Assembly (NCBI GenBank): GCA_932521035.1
Contig: OW051492.1
Location: 10,044,001 to 10,108,000, forward strand
DNA from: Oscheius dolichura
Taxonomy: Eukaryota > Nematoda > Chromadorea > Rhabditida > Rhabditidae
Reading direction: 5' to 3'
Length of the DNA: 64,000 nt
The translations under genes were made by a program, and so were the position numbers. The notes beneath the pieces were generated by a model, which saw only the letters and a program-made list of their open reading frames with translations, had not been told where the DNA came from and did not search any database. The number at the start of each line of letters is the position of its first letter. Position 1 is the stretch's first letter. Positions 15,315 to 24,932 of this stretch are shown here, one piece after another.

Positions 15315-16118
15315 AAGGGCAGAAGAAGACACAGTTAGACAGCCAACTATGAGAGAAGAGGAGGGGGAATGGGGAGATTTGAACGTGGCGGGCTGTGGGA
15401 ACAGGGGGCTATTTCCCCTTTATATAGGCTGGGGAGAGCAGATCATTTCCATTTTTTTTCTCTTCCTCATTTGCATAGGAATTTAGCGAAAACAGGGGAA
15501 AGAAAGAGGCGAGAAAACGGGAAAAGCGCCTTCGCGGGGATTTTTGCAAGAATGTCCGGGAAAATCAGACTTCCATAGTGAAAAATGACTGCGTAGAACG
15601 TTAGATACCGAGCTAAAAGGCAGAATAACAGATAGGAAGGGTAACAGAGTGATTCCCCCCGGTACAAAGTCCGTTTTGACCTTGAAAACAAGAAAAATCA
15701 GGAACCGACGACCTTTCCTCCTGAAAAATTGTAACAATCACGTAAAAAATTGAACTTGGGAGGAAGTTTTACTTAAAAATATGTTTCTAGGTATTGTAGT
15801 AGGCTAAAATGAGGAAGACCCCCGTTTCCAGCCGGTCACAGCAGGCAGCGCCACAGCGGAGCCACAACTCGGGGGTTTTGACCCAGTTGACTCTCCTACA
15901 TAGAAATTTTCGGTGATCTGTGTTAAGCTAGCCATTCAAAAGAGCATTTTGAACTTATATTTCCATTTTGAAAGGCTGAAAGTGGATATTTCAAGATTTT
16001 GTTGGAAAAACGAGGCTAGTTTCGAATTTGTTCTAGTAAATTTGATTTTTTTTTCCTTTACCATCCTTGCGCTCTCTATACAGGTTCCCTTTTAATTTCA
16101 AGTTTCAGTGCTTTAAAA

Positions 16119-16241
16119 TCATTTCCAAAGGATATTCCACGGGAAACTCTCTTCGCTACGGGACCAGAAAGCTGTCAACCCTGGTCCCGTAGCGGAGACG
16201 CCCCGCCAAATTTGAATCCTTAGAATATCCAGTGGAAATGG
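16119..16241. repeat. Nested palindrome upstream of PFKFB
   Basis: The outer arms (CATTTCCAAAGGATATTC and GAATATCCAGTGGAAATG) and inner arms (CGCTACGGGACCAG and CTGGTCCCGTAGCG) form a hairpin. It lies between the two alternative first exons of PFKFB. No second copy was noticed, so it may be a single foldback element or a structured regulatory region. Confidence 0.65.
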
Positions 16242-16695
16242 ACTATATAGCCTGCTATTTTCCTCTTGTGAACTCTTTGTACCGGGGGGCAATGTCTCAA
16301 AAAATCAAAAGATTATATGCATAGCTCGAGGAGAAGGGATGGAATGGAGGGGGAGAAAGAGATAAATAGGGAATAGAAAAACAAGAGTGACGTTGTTTTT
16401 TGTCTGTCTCTTTCTCTCTTCTTTTTTCTTCTTGTTGACTGTATTAAATTGTGTGTCGGTCCGGGACACTACGTGGAGGGGCAACGTGCGGTTTGGGCGA
16501 GAGCTAGGGTTGTTTTCTCTTCGCTCTCTCCGTCCGTCCGTCTCTTCTCTTCTTCTCTTCCCGCCATTCTCTCTCTCCTCCCCCCACTCCCATATACGTG
16601 ATTGTATTCAAATTATATATGACTTCTGGCCGTTCTTATCCCTTCAGGACCCCGTAGCTCTCGAAAATTCCCGCCAAAATGGGTAAAATACTCAC

Positions 16696-16762
16696 CGACA
16701 CCGCTTTTCACCGGACAATAGGTCATTTTCCTCTGTGGCACGCCGACTGGAGCCATTTTTAC
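16696..16762 (-). CDS. PFKFB: Candidate alternative first exon of PFKFB
   Basis: The minus strand gives an acceptor (TTTTCAG) at 16763, ATG at 16756, then MAPVGVPQRKMTYCPVKSGV and a good donor GTGTCG|GTGAGT at 16696. It ends in phase 1, the same phase as the other first exon at 15299, so it can splice to the common exon at 15183 to give [11 protein letters not shown]. This would replace the six-residue N-terminus MKSNQR by about twenty residues. The acceptor before the ATG implies a further 5' non-coding exon or a spliced leader. Confidence 0.65.
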
Positions 16763-18286
16763 CTGAAAACATTAAATTCTTTAATATATTGCAATAAAAA
16801 CAATAGTATAACAAGGTACAGGTGGAAGAAGAGGGTATTTTTAAGAAAACGACGCGGTAATTTGGACATTGACCCGAAAGTTCCCCGACCCAGAACACCC
16901 AGAGAGAGGCGGCAAGATAGCCCGGGAGAACAGCTGTTTTGGCGGCTACTAACGAGATTTTGAAACCGCCTTTCACCCTTAAAAGCCTTAAAATAACCTA
17001 ATTTATGGGAATTTCTCTATATTTAACCCAATTTTAGGCGTAAAAATACCGAAAACTGCTATTTTTCAGTAGTTCTTGACCGCCATCACTGTAGAATTCA
17101 AAAAGTGCGCCTAAAAACTACTTCCGAGATCAAAATTTCAATGTTTTTCTCGTGTTTGTTTACTCATTTTTCAAGCCCGCCGAGTCCCTGGCGAAAATAA
17201 CACGTGACCCGGACCTCCGCCCAAAAGCCAAGTGGTTGTTTACTTCAGTTGGACCGGAGAGTCTACACGATCAATAGCCGACGAGGCAATTATTGCTTAT
17301 CTAAACCCGGCAAACCGTTCTGTTTTTCTATTTTTCTTCATTTCTATCACTCTAAATAACCTTTGTAATCATCTCTAACGCATAATATTGACCCTAGACC
17401 CATTTTTCTAAAGGCTCCACTCCTTTCCTTCCCTAATAGCGGGTCTTCGCGGAATTCTTGAAAAATCGCGCCTAAAACTTTAATTAAACTTTAAAAGTAA
17501 ACAAATACACATTTAATTTAATGTAATTGAAGTATAGAAAACATTAAGAATGATTTTAAAAAGAAGAAATAAGAAATTGGAACCGATTTCTCCATTTTCA
17601 GTCATTTTAGCTTGATTTTCAAATATGCGCGAATAAAAGTCGATTTAAACGCGTAAAACTACATAAAATTAATATAATACGATGTGCTTTAATTGTTGAG
17701 AAGGTTTAGAAATATATTAAAAACAAAAAAAAACAATAAAATTCGTGACGATTTTTCCATTTTTAGCCGTTTTACGGAGGTCATGAAAGAAGCACGCTTA
17801 AAATTCAAATAAAGCGCCAAAATGACCACAATTTTGGGTCAAAATATAGTTTTTTGTAAGAGAAGAGAAAGTAGATTTAGAGGAGAAGATAGGAGAGAGA
17901 AATGGGATCGACACCTGGCACCCTGGGGGAACAGCGAGAGGGAAGAGGGGGCCATTGCTCCCCGGAAGTGTATCCCCCTCTCCCGGGGTCGGGCTTAGTG
18001 TTGTCCTTTTTATTATTTTACTGCTGCCGTCTTTTTCGCTTCGAGACTTCAGTTAGGGACCCAGTTAAGAAGGAAATAAACGAGAAAGTGGGGGAGAGAG
18101 AGTAAAAAGATAAGAAAAATGGGGAAAGTCTCTTCGGGGCAAGACCATCCCGGTCAAACAGCGAAAAACGATTGGAAGCGTCGCTTTTCTTTCCGGGAAT
18201 TCCGACGCGATTAAATGTTTCAGTTTCGGATTAATTTTCCTTGTAATCTTCGGGAAAATAGAGAAACGATCAGAGAATAGAGAAAC
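16763..18286. other. Divergent intergenic region between PFKFB and TMEM14
   Basis: No exon was recognised. The region holds AT-rich stretches (17300-17760) and a G/A-rich block near 17860-18130. A plus frame at 17902-18105 has no family likeness. Promoters of both flanking genes are expected here but no single site stands out. Confidence 0.5.
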
Positions 18287-18294
18287 TTTTTCAG
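18287..18294 (+). promoter_or_regulatory. Splice acceptor directly before the TMEM14 start codon
   Basis: TTTTTCAG ends exactly one base before the ATG at 18295. In nematodes such a site is typically used for spliced-leader trans-splicing, though a 5'UTR intron would look the same. Confidence 0.6.
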
Positions 18295-19729
18295 ATGGAT
18301 AACGTCGACCAGTGGAATACTCTCTACGCCGGTCTTTTGGCTGTTGGCGGCATTGCTGGCTATTTGAAGGCTGGTAAGTGAGGGAATATGGTATTTTGGA
18401 TGTCTAACTGTGGTACGGTGGCTCTTGGCTGTGGCTCCTTGGCTGTCTAATTGTGGCTGATGGATTCAAAACATGTCCAATGAGCTTCAAATCCTCAAGC
18501 AGCCACAATTAGACAGCCAATCGGGAAAATCCTCTAATTCGAGCTGGAAGCGAAATAAGTTTGGCTGTAAAACTGTGGCTTATCCAGATTGTCCTTGATT
18601 GTCTAATTGTGGCTAAACGCTCAAAAAGCGCCCTAGACTTCTCAACGCTTCCAACAGCCACAATTAGACAGCCAAATAGAAAATTTGCTTCAATCAATAG
18701 GAAAAGTACCGTTTTGACTGTCTAACTGTGATAAAACAGCCCCAAAAAATCCTTGCTACCTTATTTTTCTTGGGGGTTTCCTCTACCGGTTGATCACTCA
18801 CGTGTTCCAGGAGAAAAGCCTTCCCGCGTGATCGAATAGCGCCATTTTTCTTTCCGTTCTCTGTTGATCGTCGCTCTTTACTACATACGAACAGAGAAAA
18901 TCGGGTAGAGAGAAGGTTAAAGGGGAATTAAAAGATCGAAAAAATGATAAAATTTGAAGTTTGGCCCAAGCCGGGGAGTGGGGAAACCTCAGAAGCTAGT
19001 GTAAACAGACCGTGTTTTGTGTTTTGGAACGAGCCGCAGTTAGACAATTTCAACGGGAAAGACATAATGGCACCTTGGGCTGCCTAGCTGTCTAACTGTG
19101 GCTGTTATTCTCTTCTGCAGTCGCTGGCAAGACAGTTAGACAGTTAGACAGCCAGTGACGGCTAAAAGTTTCGAGAAAGTTTAAAAATAGCCACAGTTAG
19201 ACAGTCGGAAAAGGGACTTCCCCGCCGTACAGCACGTGAGAAGCGGTCTGGTCCCAATTTCATTGTTACAGCCTGGCTAGGAAGTTGTCTTTGAAAAATG
19301 ACGCAATCGGAGAAAAATCAGCGACAGTTAGACAGTTGAAAACGAGAACGATTCGCCTTTGCACTAGAAACAGCTTGAAAAACCACAGTTAGACAGTTTT
19401 TGAATTTCTAAAGCCACAGTTCGACAGCCTTAGGGTCCTGCGGCGACCTTCTACCCTAATTTCTGACTAATTTTCTCCAATTTTCAGCCTCCGTGCCGTC
19501 ACTATGTGCCGGTGTCGGCTCCGGCCTGCTCGTCTACGGCTTCACCAACTACCAGATCCAATACAAGACCGTTGTTGTTTGTGGAATTTCTGGCCTCATC
19601 GGCTACATGATGGCTCAACGCTTCAACGCCTCGCAGAAGATGATGCCGGCCGGGATTACCGCGGCTGCCAGTCTCATCACCCTGGCCCTGAATCTGTTCA
19701 AGATGAGCCAGACTGGAAGTGTCCACTAG
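18295..19729 (+). CDS. TMEM14: TMEM14-family small membrane protein
   Basis: Two exons, 18295-18373 and 19488-19729, join in phase 1 to 106 residues. The protein starts MDNVDQWNTLYAGLLAVGG and has the family pattern of short glycine-rich membrane helices: LYAGLLAVGGIAGYLKAAS, then SLCAGVGSGLLVYGF, then VVVCGISGLIGYMMAQRF and a last helix ITAAASLITLALNLFK. TMEM14 proteins are small four-segment membrane proteins of the mitochondrial or ER membrane; TMEM14C is linked to haem-precursor transport in vertebrates. A polyadenylation signal AATAAA lies at 19785-19790. The 1114-base intron is packed with copies of the 16-base motif. Confidence 0.93.
18400..19427. repeat. Cluster of about fourteen 16-base motif copies in the TMEM14 intron
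   Basis: Copies of GCCACAGTTAGACAGC or its reverse complement occur near 18400, 18442, 18500, 18563, 18598, 18657, 18716, 19033, 19087, 19133, 19191, 19321, 19381 and 19412. Several neighbours are inverted with loops of about 40-60 bases (18442/18500 and 18598/18657 share the C-to-T variant GCCACAATTAGACAGCC), so the transcript could form stem-loops. The shared variant within pairs suggests local duplication or gene conversion. Confidence 0.85.
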
Positions 19730-19954
19730 TCACCGGACACGATAGCCTCCCCGCCCGACTCAGGATATCTCTTTGTATTTTTATAATAAACGATCAATTC
19801 TTTCGTTTTCCTCCGCATTTTTCATTTCAAATTGAACCAGGTGTCGTTATATCACATTCTGATTCAAAAACAGAATAGTTCACAAGATTCTCCGGCTTCT
19901 ATTTACCGGAAATCCATCAAAAAATTAAAAGCAATGGAGAAAATACGCGAATGG

Positions 19955-20048
19955 GATGGAACCCGAGACTAACCGGCATCGCAGTGGACTGACTTGCCAG
20001 ATCAGACAGTGGCGCCGCAATGCAATGCGCTAAGTGGGCAAGATGTAA
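19955..20048 (-). mobile_element. tRNA-like SINE or tRNA pseudogene with long variable arm
   Basis: On the minus strand the A-box-like part near TTAGCGCATTGCATTGCGGC is followed by a B-box-like CGGGTTCCATCCC. The spacing is longer than in a simple tRNA, as in Leu/Ser types. The acceptor stem does not pair properly, so a functional tRNA is unlikely. Confidence 0.4.
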
Positions 20049-20115
20049 AGACACCTTTATATTCAAAAACTTTCCACCAAATTGGAAGGATACATGATAA
20101 AAACTATATATTCTT

Positions 20116-20150
20116 GTAGAGAAAATTCTGGGTTACATTTAGAGTGTAAA
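20116..20150 (+). repeat. Dispersed repeat R3 (TAGAGAAAATTCTGGG)
   Basis: The core TTGTAGAGAAAATTCTGGG plus TACATTT recurs at 20638-20670, 29442-29471 and 60715-60745, always in the plus orientation of the window. Related but more diverged sequence (GAAAATTCT, ACAAAACTACAAGCTC) lies near 21395 and 59635. Confidence 0.6.
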
Positions 20151-20347
20151 AACGTATAGTAAACTTGCTAAAAGTCGTCCATTCTTCACTAAAAACGAAT
20201 TCAGAGTCATAAGAGGCCAGACGACTCGGCTGGTACTAGGGGGTTTGTAGCTGGGTGTTTGTCTCACGACTGTTTGTCAACTCCACACGATTTCCTTTCC
20301 CATTCTTCTCGCAGCCGTTTACCACCTGCTTGTCTCTATTTCTTGCA

Positions 20348-20599
20348 ATGTTCAAGACATTCCTGATTCTTTCTCTGGTTATTTTGCTCTGTAACTGTAC
20401 GGATAGCCAATTCCAACGCGAAAAGGTGATCTTTTTTTACTTCTTCGCATGAAATAGACAACTTTAGCGACAAATCCGTAAGGTGTTGAACGATTTGAAC
20501 AAGAAAATGCTAGAAGGAGCCATTGACAACGGGAAACGCGTCTTCAATTGGTATCCTCCTTCAGATCCGTGGGGAAAGACTAGATGGGGAGGATTTTAA
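20348..20599 (+). CDS. Small secreted protein, candidate neuropeptide precursor
   Basis: Two exons, 20348-20425 and 20468-20599, join in phase 0 across a 42-base intron to 69 residues. A clear signal peptide opens the protein (MFKTFLILSLVILLCNCTDS). The rest contains QFQREKRQIRKVLNDL, a GAIDNGKRVFNW stretch and a C-terminus DPWGKTRWGGF. EKR and GKR look like dibasic processing sites, and the glycine before KR is the classic amidation signal, giving a possible amidated peptide ending in GAIDN-amide plus a C-terminal WGGF peptide. The stop codon overlaps AATAAA. No known neuropeptide family is recognised, and a short antimicrobial or cuticle-related secreted protein is an alternative. Confidence 0.6.
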
Positions 20600-20901
20600 A
20601 TAAAATTGAGTAGATCATTTCTAACATATAGTGTATCTTGTAGAGAAAAGTCTGGGCTACATTTTGAGTGTAAACACGTCTGCTAAAATATTGAAAAACA
20701 TAGGAAATTAGCTGGAAAAACTAAACATGCCCCGTCCAGTATGGTGCAGTGCGTTGAGGCGCGCGCCAGTAGAACGTCGCAGGTTCGATCCCCGTCGAGG
20801 AAAAAAATCCTTTGGCTTTCTTATAAACCCCTTTTTAGGTCTTCAAGAGAAAAATATGGACAGAAATACACAATTACTACAAAACTTTATTGACTCGGAT
20901 A
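20600..20901. other. Convergent intergenic region
   Basis: The 3' ends of the small secreted protein (plus) and the unknown secreted protein (minus) face each other here. It holds an R3 repeat copy (20638-20670), a SINE-like copy (20739-20800) and, on the minus strand, AATAAA at about 20886-20891, just past the minus stop codon. Confidence 0.6.
20739..20800 (+). mobile_element. tRNA-derived SINE-like copy
   Basis: ATGGTGCAGTGCGTTGAGGC is followed by GCAGGTTCGATCCCCG, a good internal RNA polymerase III B box (GGTTCGATCC). It shares its body with the copies at 23177 and 58575 (minus) and 3700. The acceptor-stem ends do not pair. Confidence 0.7.
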
Positions 20902-23496
20902 CTATTGATCCGGATTATAATCGGCGAGCTTGATGCCGTCGCTTCCCGGGAACTGTTCAAACTGTTCGGGGATGACAATCTGGCAGGCGGCTACCGTCAG
21001 GCACTGCTTGATCCCCGCCAGCGGGGGCGTCTCCAGCAGCCGATCCGTCACCAAGCGAGCCGTACATTCGCTGTCCCTGACCAGTCCAACTTTCATATTC
21101 CCGCCTGCCAGCAGGCCTTTCAGCTCATCTCCAAACATATGGTGCTGGACGGCTCCCTCGTCGCTGGCGAAGCCGTAGCTCATCGTAAACTGAAAGAGTA
21201 TTGATTATATTCATTTTACGTTAAAACGAAAAAAACGACGACTCCAGTAAACCGTAAACAACATTATAGAGGGAAAAGTACAGACAAGCCCCGGGATTAC
21301 GGTAGATACCCCCGCGCGCCGGTTCAAACCTTTCCAGTGAGCTTTGCTCCACGCCGCACATCTTTATTTATTAGATTTTGGTATTACTGTATTCAAGAGA
21401 AAATTCTGTACAAAACTACAAGCTCGAAATTTTAAACTGGCGCTTTTCAACTCAAAAATGGTCAAGATTTCGCCCGCAATAGTGCTAATTGAAAAGGCCG
21501 CGTTTTTCTGTCGTTCAAATTGATTTTAGGACCAGAAATGCGTCATTTTTGGCAGTTGAATATGTGACCTAGAACCGGAGACAACGCTACACGATAACTA
21601 GGCGAAAAATTTCGAAAATAGAGCCCTTTTGGCGCGCTACGACCAGAAAAGGAGCGCGAGTGTCGTGTTCTCAAGGTTATAACTTTCTAGCTAAACAGAA
21701 CTTTCAGGAGATTTTGATATCAGTAGAAAGAGCGCAAAATTCTGAACAGGACGTAATAAATTATTTTTTTGGAAACTAAGCGTTTTAGACCAAAAATGGT
21801 GATTATTATAGCGGCCGTGCCATTTCGTCTTCCAGGTTGATTTCAGGGCCGAAAAGCGCACCTTTCCTCGCCAAGAGGAGTTGAATAACAGCCATACAAG
21901 AGCTAGAAACGTACCCTCGTATTACTGTTCCCGGCATTAGTCAATTGAAAGCGGATAAGTTTCAAATTTTTCGACTGGGTCTCCATTGGGCGGGCTTCGT
22001 CCGAATCGATGCCGACAAACATCTTATAGGCAATGAGAAGTTCCACGGATTTTTTCGGATTGGAGCAGAGTTGCTGGTCGTCGTCCAGAATGCACAGCCG
22101 GATCCAAGTGCACTTGGCCGGGTCGTCAATCCGCAACTTGAAGCTGACTCTCTTCTCCTTCTCGTGGGTGCAGGCTGGCTCGCTACGATCCAGCTCATAC
22201 TTCATAAACATTGCCTTCTGCTTGATGGCTTTGCTCCTCGTATGCCATTTATCCTCGGCCGTGTCAAATTCAGAGAGCCAAATTGGCGGACACTTGACGG
22301 CCGTGCTCGTCGTGTACTTCTTCACGTGGGTCGGCACGAGAAGGTGGTTGTGCTTCTTCTCGTGGACAGCGTCGGCCACGCGCATCATCGGAAAGGCCAT
22401 CTCCACCTCGCCGACGATGACAGAGTCCACCGGAACGCCGGAGTCATCCTGGACAATTGGAAAGCAATAGGGAGACGAGGTGAGGATCAGCGGTAGCCCG
22501 GTCAGGCTTATCTCCTTTTCGATGAAGTCCGTCACCTTGCCGGCAATGTCTCTCTCCTTGGCAGCCACCTTCAGCTTGTACTTCTTCTGAAATAAAAGCA
22601 CTATTATTTGTTCTACATTCCGGTTAATTTGGTCCGGCAGGCGTGCTCAAATGGCTGAGTGGTGGAGTGGCGGACGCCAGAGGTCGCGGGGTCGATTCCC
22701 GTAGACGCCGAACTTTTTGCTTTTTTTCTAATGCTCAAAATTGATGGAAAACCAAAAAGTGTATAATTTGTCCTGTCCTTGGAAGCGAAAATGGTCGTTT
22801 TTACAAGAAATTTACGGGAATAATTTTGGATCATGGCTCTTCGGCCATTTTGAAGTTATCGGTCGTTCGCAACTGGCAAAAAATGGGAAGAAACGCACCG
22901 CGGCGACATCGTATTTGAAGAGAGCATGAGTCCATGGGTAGACGGCTTTATCTCCTGCAGCGCCGGCGGCTCCGAGTCCAAAAGTTACAGACGCTTCCAA
23001 TGGTCGGAAACGGGTATAGTCCGAGCACCATGAGCCAGCCGTCGTGGCCGCGACGTTTTTGATATCTGTTACGGTGGCATCTGTAGAACACAGCCAAACC
23101 CTGAAAATGAACGATTTTGATAGGAACAGAAGGTCAGCAGCCCGATTTTCGCATTTGGCAAAAAAGCAAAAGGGTTTCCGTCGGTGGGGATCGAACCCGC
23201 GACGTTTCAGTGGCGCGCCTCAACATACTGCATCATGTGGTGGATGCGGGCTGGGCAAAATAAACTGCAACTTACTCTTGACAGTCTTCTCTCCTCTCAA
23301 AATGGAAGGCAAATGACTTCTTGTTGATATTCCATAGGGTAGCTTGGCTGATACCGCGGGTGGCGAAAGGCGTAGCCGTACTGTAGATTCCTTTTTCCTT
23401 CTTGATCACACTCTGATCATTGATCTCGGTCAACAGATTGGTGGCGAAGACGACGTTGAGAAAAAGGAGAGTAGACGAGATCCAAGCCAGTTGCAT
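20902..23496 (-). CDS. Secreted protein of unknown family (460 residues)
   Basis: Four exons (23276-23496, 22899-23100, 21915-22586, 20902-21189) with matching phases encode 460 residues. An N-terminal signal peptide is clear (MQLAWISSTLLFLNVVFA), then a soluble extracellular body without further membrane segments. Cysteines in REDCQEVWLCS, WCSDY, SPYCFP, VKCPPIW, PACTHEK, AKCTWIRLC, QLCSNP, SECTARL, IKQCL and AACQIV suggest disulfides. The codons of the last two exons are GC-rich at the third position, a sign of good expression. A TATAAAA box lies about 55 bases before the ATG, and AATAAA follows the stop codon. I do not recognise the family. SINE-like copies sit in introns 1 and 2. Confidence 0.85.
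22643..22709 (+). mobile_element. tRNA-like SINE or tRNA pseudogene in intron
   Basis: GCGTGCTCAAATGGCTGAGT resembles a Leu/Ser-type tRNA 5' half, and CGGGGTCGATTCCCGTAGAC a T arm. The acceptor stem (GGCGTGC against AGACGCC) pairs at five of seven positions only. It lies in the intron between the exons at 22899 and 22586 of the secreted-protein gene, on the opposite strand. Confidence 0.5.
23177..23243 (-). mobile_element. tRNA-derived SINE-like copy in intron 1
   Basis: On the minus strand GATGCAGTATGTTGAGGCGC and CGCGGGTTCGATCCCCACC match the copy at 20739 closely. It is in sense orientation within the first intron of the secreted-protein gene. Confidence 0.7.
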
Positions 23497-23618
23497 CCTT
23501 CTTCAGCCAGGGAAAACGATAGAATGAAGCTCCTGGAGATTACTGGCCGCTTTTATACCGGCTAGGGATTAGGCAGGTTTTTTCCTGGTGGAAAACGGTC
23601 ATCTGACTGTTTTGACGG
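23497..23618. other. Short divergent promoter region
   Basis: The region between the secreted-protein gene (minus) and a possible plus-strand gene holds the minus-strand TATA box at 23551-23557. No other feature is recognised. Confidence 0.45.
23551..23557 (-). promoter_or_regulatory. TATA box of the secreted-protein gene
   Basis: TATAAAA on the minus strand, 55 bases upstream of the ATG at 23496. The distance leaves about 25 bases to a start site and a short 5'UTR, the usual arrangement. Confidence 0.65.
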
Positions 23619-24357
23619 ATGTTTCGGCTCAAAATTCGACCAGAACCCAGCCACCATAATGGAAGCAACGAAAAGAAGAGAATAATGATAGAAAATGCCA
23701 ATAAAACTCTTTTATTTGTTCTAAATTCACTCCACCTCGCTCCCCCGTCTATCCATCTCGGACTTTTTCGTATTATTATCATCCGTCTTGCCCATCTTCG
23801 TCTTTTTATCCGCTTCCTTCGCCGTCTTCTTCGTTTCACACTAAAAATCGTCATTTTCCAGATGGATTCTATCTGGGTGCATGCCTGAGAGTATTCCTGA
23901 ATCGAAACTTCCACCTCTATTATAAAGAGTACACTACACACCATAACAATTATTGGGACGCCCTGCGAGCGCAGATTAAAGAGAAGCGCGAATTGAAGAA
24001 GAAGAAGAACAAGAAGGAGAAGACTGACGACTCGGAAAGTGACAGCGAGGCGACCCCCACCACCGACGCCGCCTCAGTACCTCCGCTTCGCCGACCTCGT
24101 CCACTACGACGACGACTTGGACACGAAGGACGACGGACTGAAGGCCGCCAACTCGAAGGTCCAGCCCCCTCGCCGGACGATTGATCTGTCCCGCAGCAAG
24201 CTGAAGATGACGGCGTCCGGGATGTGGTTGGCCGACGGAGCTTCCGCCGCCTCCGCTGTCCAGTCCCCAATGTCGGTGGCTGCCAGCTCGGCCGCCTCGT
24301 CGATGGCGACGACCCCGACGACGACGACGAAGAGCCCCACTACCGTCAGAAAATAAA
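23619..24357 (+). CDS. Plus-strand gene of unknown function with apparent frameshift
   Basis: A well-supported 3' part runs from an acceptor (CATTTTCCAG) at 23861. It reads GFYLGACLRVFLNRNFHLYY, then WDALRAQIKEKRELKKKKN and an acidic linker KTDDSESDSEATPTTDA. After a one-base shift it continues YLRFADLVHYDDDLDTKD and a Ser/Ala/Thr-rich tail ending TTTTKSPTTVRK with TAA at 24355-24357, overlapping an AATAAA. Codons on both sides of the break are GC-rich and gene-like. No intron with usual borders restores the frame between about 24050 and 24077, so an assembly indel or a real frameshift is likely. One possible first exon is 23619-23769 (phase 1), but a minus-strand reading of 23736-23940 is also open. 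The family is not recognised. Confidence 0.45.
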
Positions 24358-24932
24358 TTGGCGGTTTATTCCCAATTGTTCTTTTTATAGTCTTTTTTCG
24401 GAGATTTTGAGCGGTTCTCTCTCTGGTTTGGATCTCTTCTCGTTTTCCGGCGAATTCTTCTTGGCAATTGCTCCAAAGAGCCTTTCTGCCCAGTTTTCTC
24501 TATATTGACCAGAAAATGAGTGGATTTCTTGTAATTTTTATTAGAAAAGTTCACATAAATCATCTGTTTTCATCAAAAACAAAAAAAATCTAAATAAAAA
24601 CAAAAAGAAACGGGGAAAACGGCCGGTGACAATTGCTCACACACGGAAAGAGAGTAGTACTGTATCCTTGCGGGGAGATTTAAAGCAAATTTGGGAAATT
24701 GGGGATCAGATTAGAATAAAATAGAATAAAATAAAGAAAAAGAAAGGGAAGAACCTAGATCAGATCGACGTCTGGAGTGTGGGAATAATGAGGGAAGGGT
24801 GGCGAATTAGGGAAAACGGAGGAGGATAATTAGGATTGAATTATTGGAAAATGGAACCCGATTGGCTGAAAGGGACGGCGGACCGGGAAAAGAGAGAAGA
24901 ATAAAAGGATCGGAAAAGAGGAAGAGACACAG
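24358..24932. other. 3' region of the SLC4 gene
   Basis: On the minus strand this is presumably the 3'UTR of SLC4. AATAAA on the minus strand occurs at about 24363-24368, facing the plus-strand signal of the neighbouring gene, so the two genes are convergent with nearly touching ends. Another minus-strand AATAAA lies near 24537. No exon was seen. Confidence 0.55.

Larger units (their letters stand above)
19730..20347. other. Intergenic region with SINE-like copy and dispersed repeat
   Basis: After the TMEM14 polyadenylation signal the stretch contains a tRNA-like copy (19955-20048) and a copy of the TAGAGAAAATTCTGGG repeat (20116-20150). The presumed promoter of the small secreted-peptide gene follows. 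No TATA box was identified. Confidence 0.5.

Noticed and set aside
22643-22709. Functional tRNA-Leu or tRNA-Ser gene
   Set aside because: The acceptor stem pairs at only five of seven positions and the anticodon arm is not clear. SINE-like relatives occur nearby.
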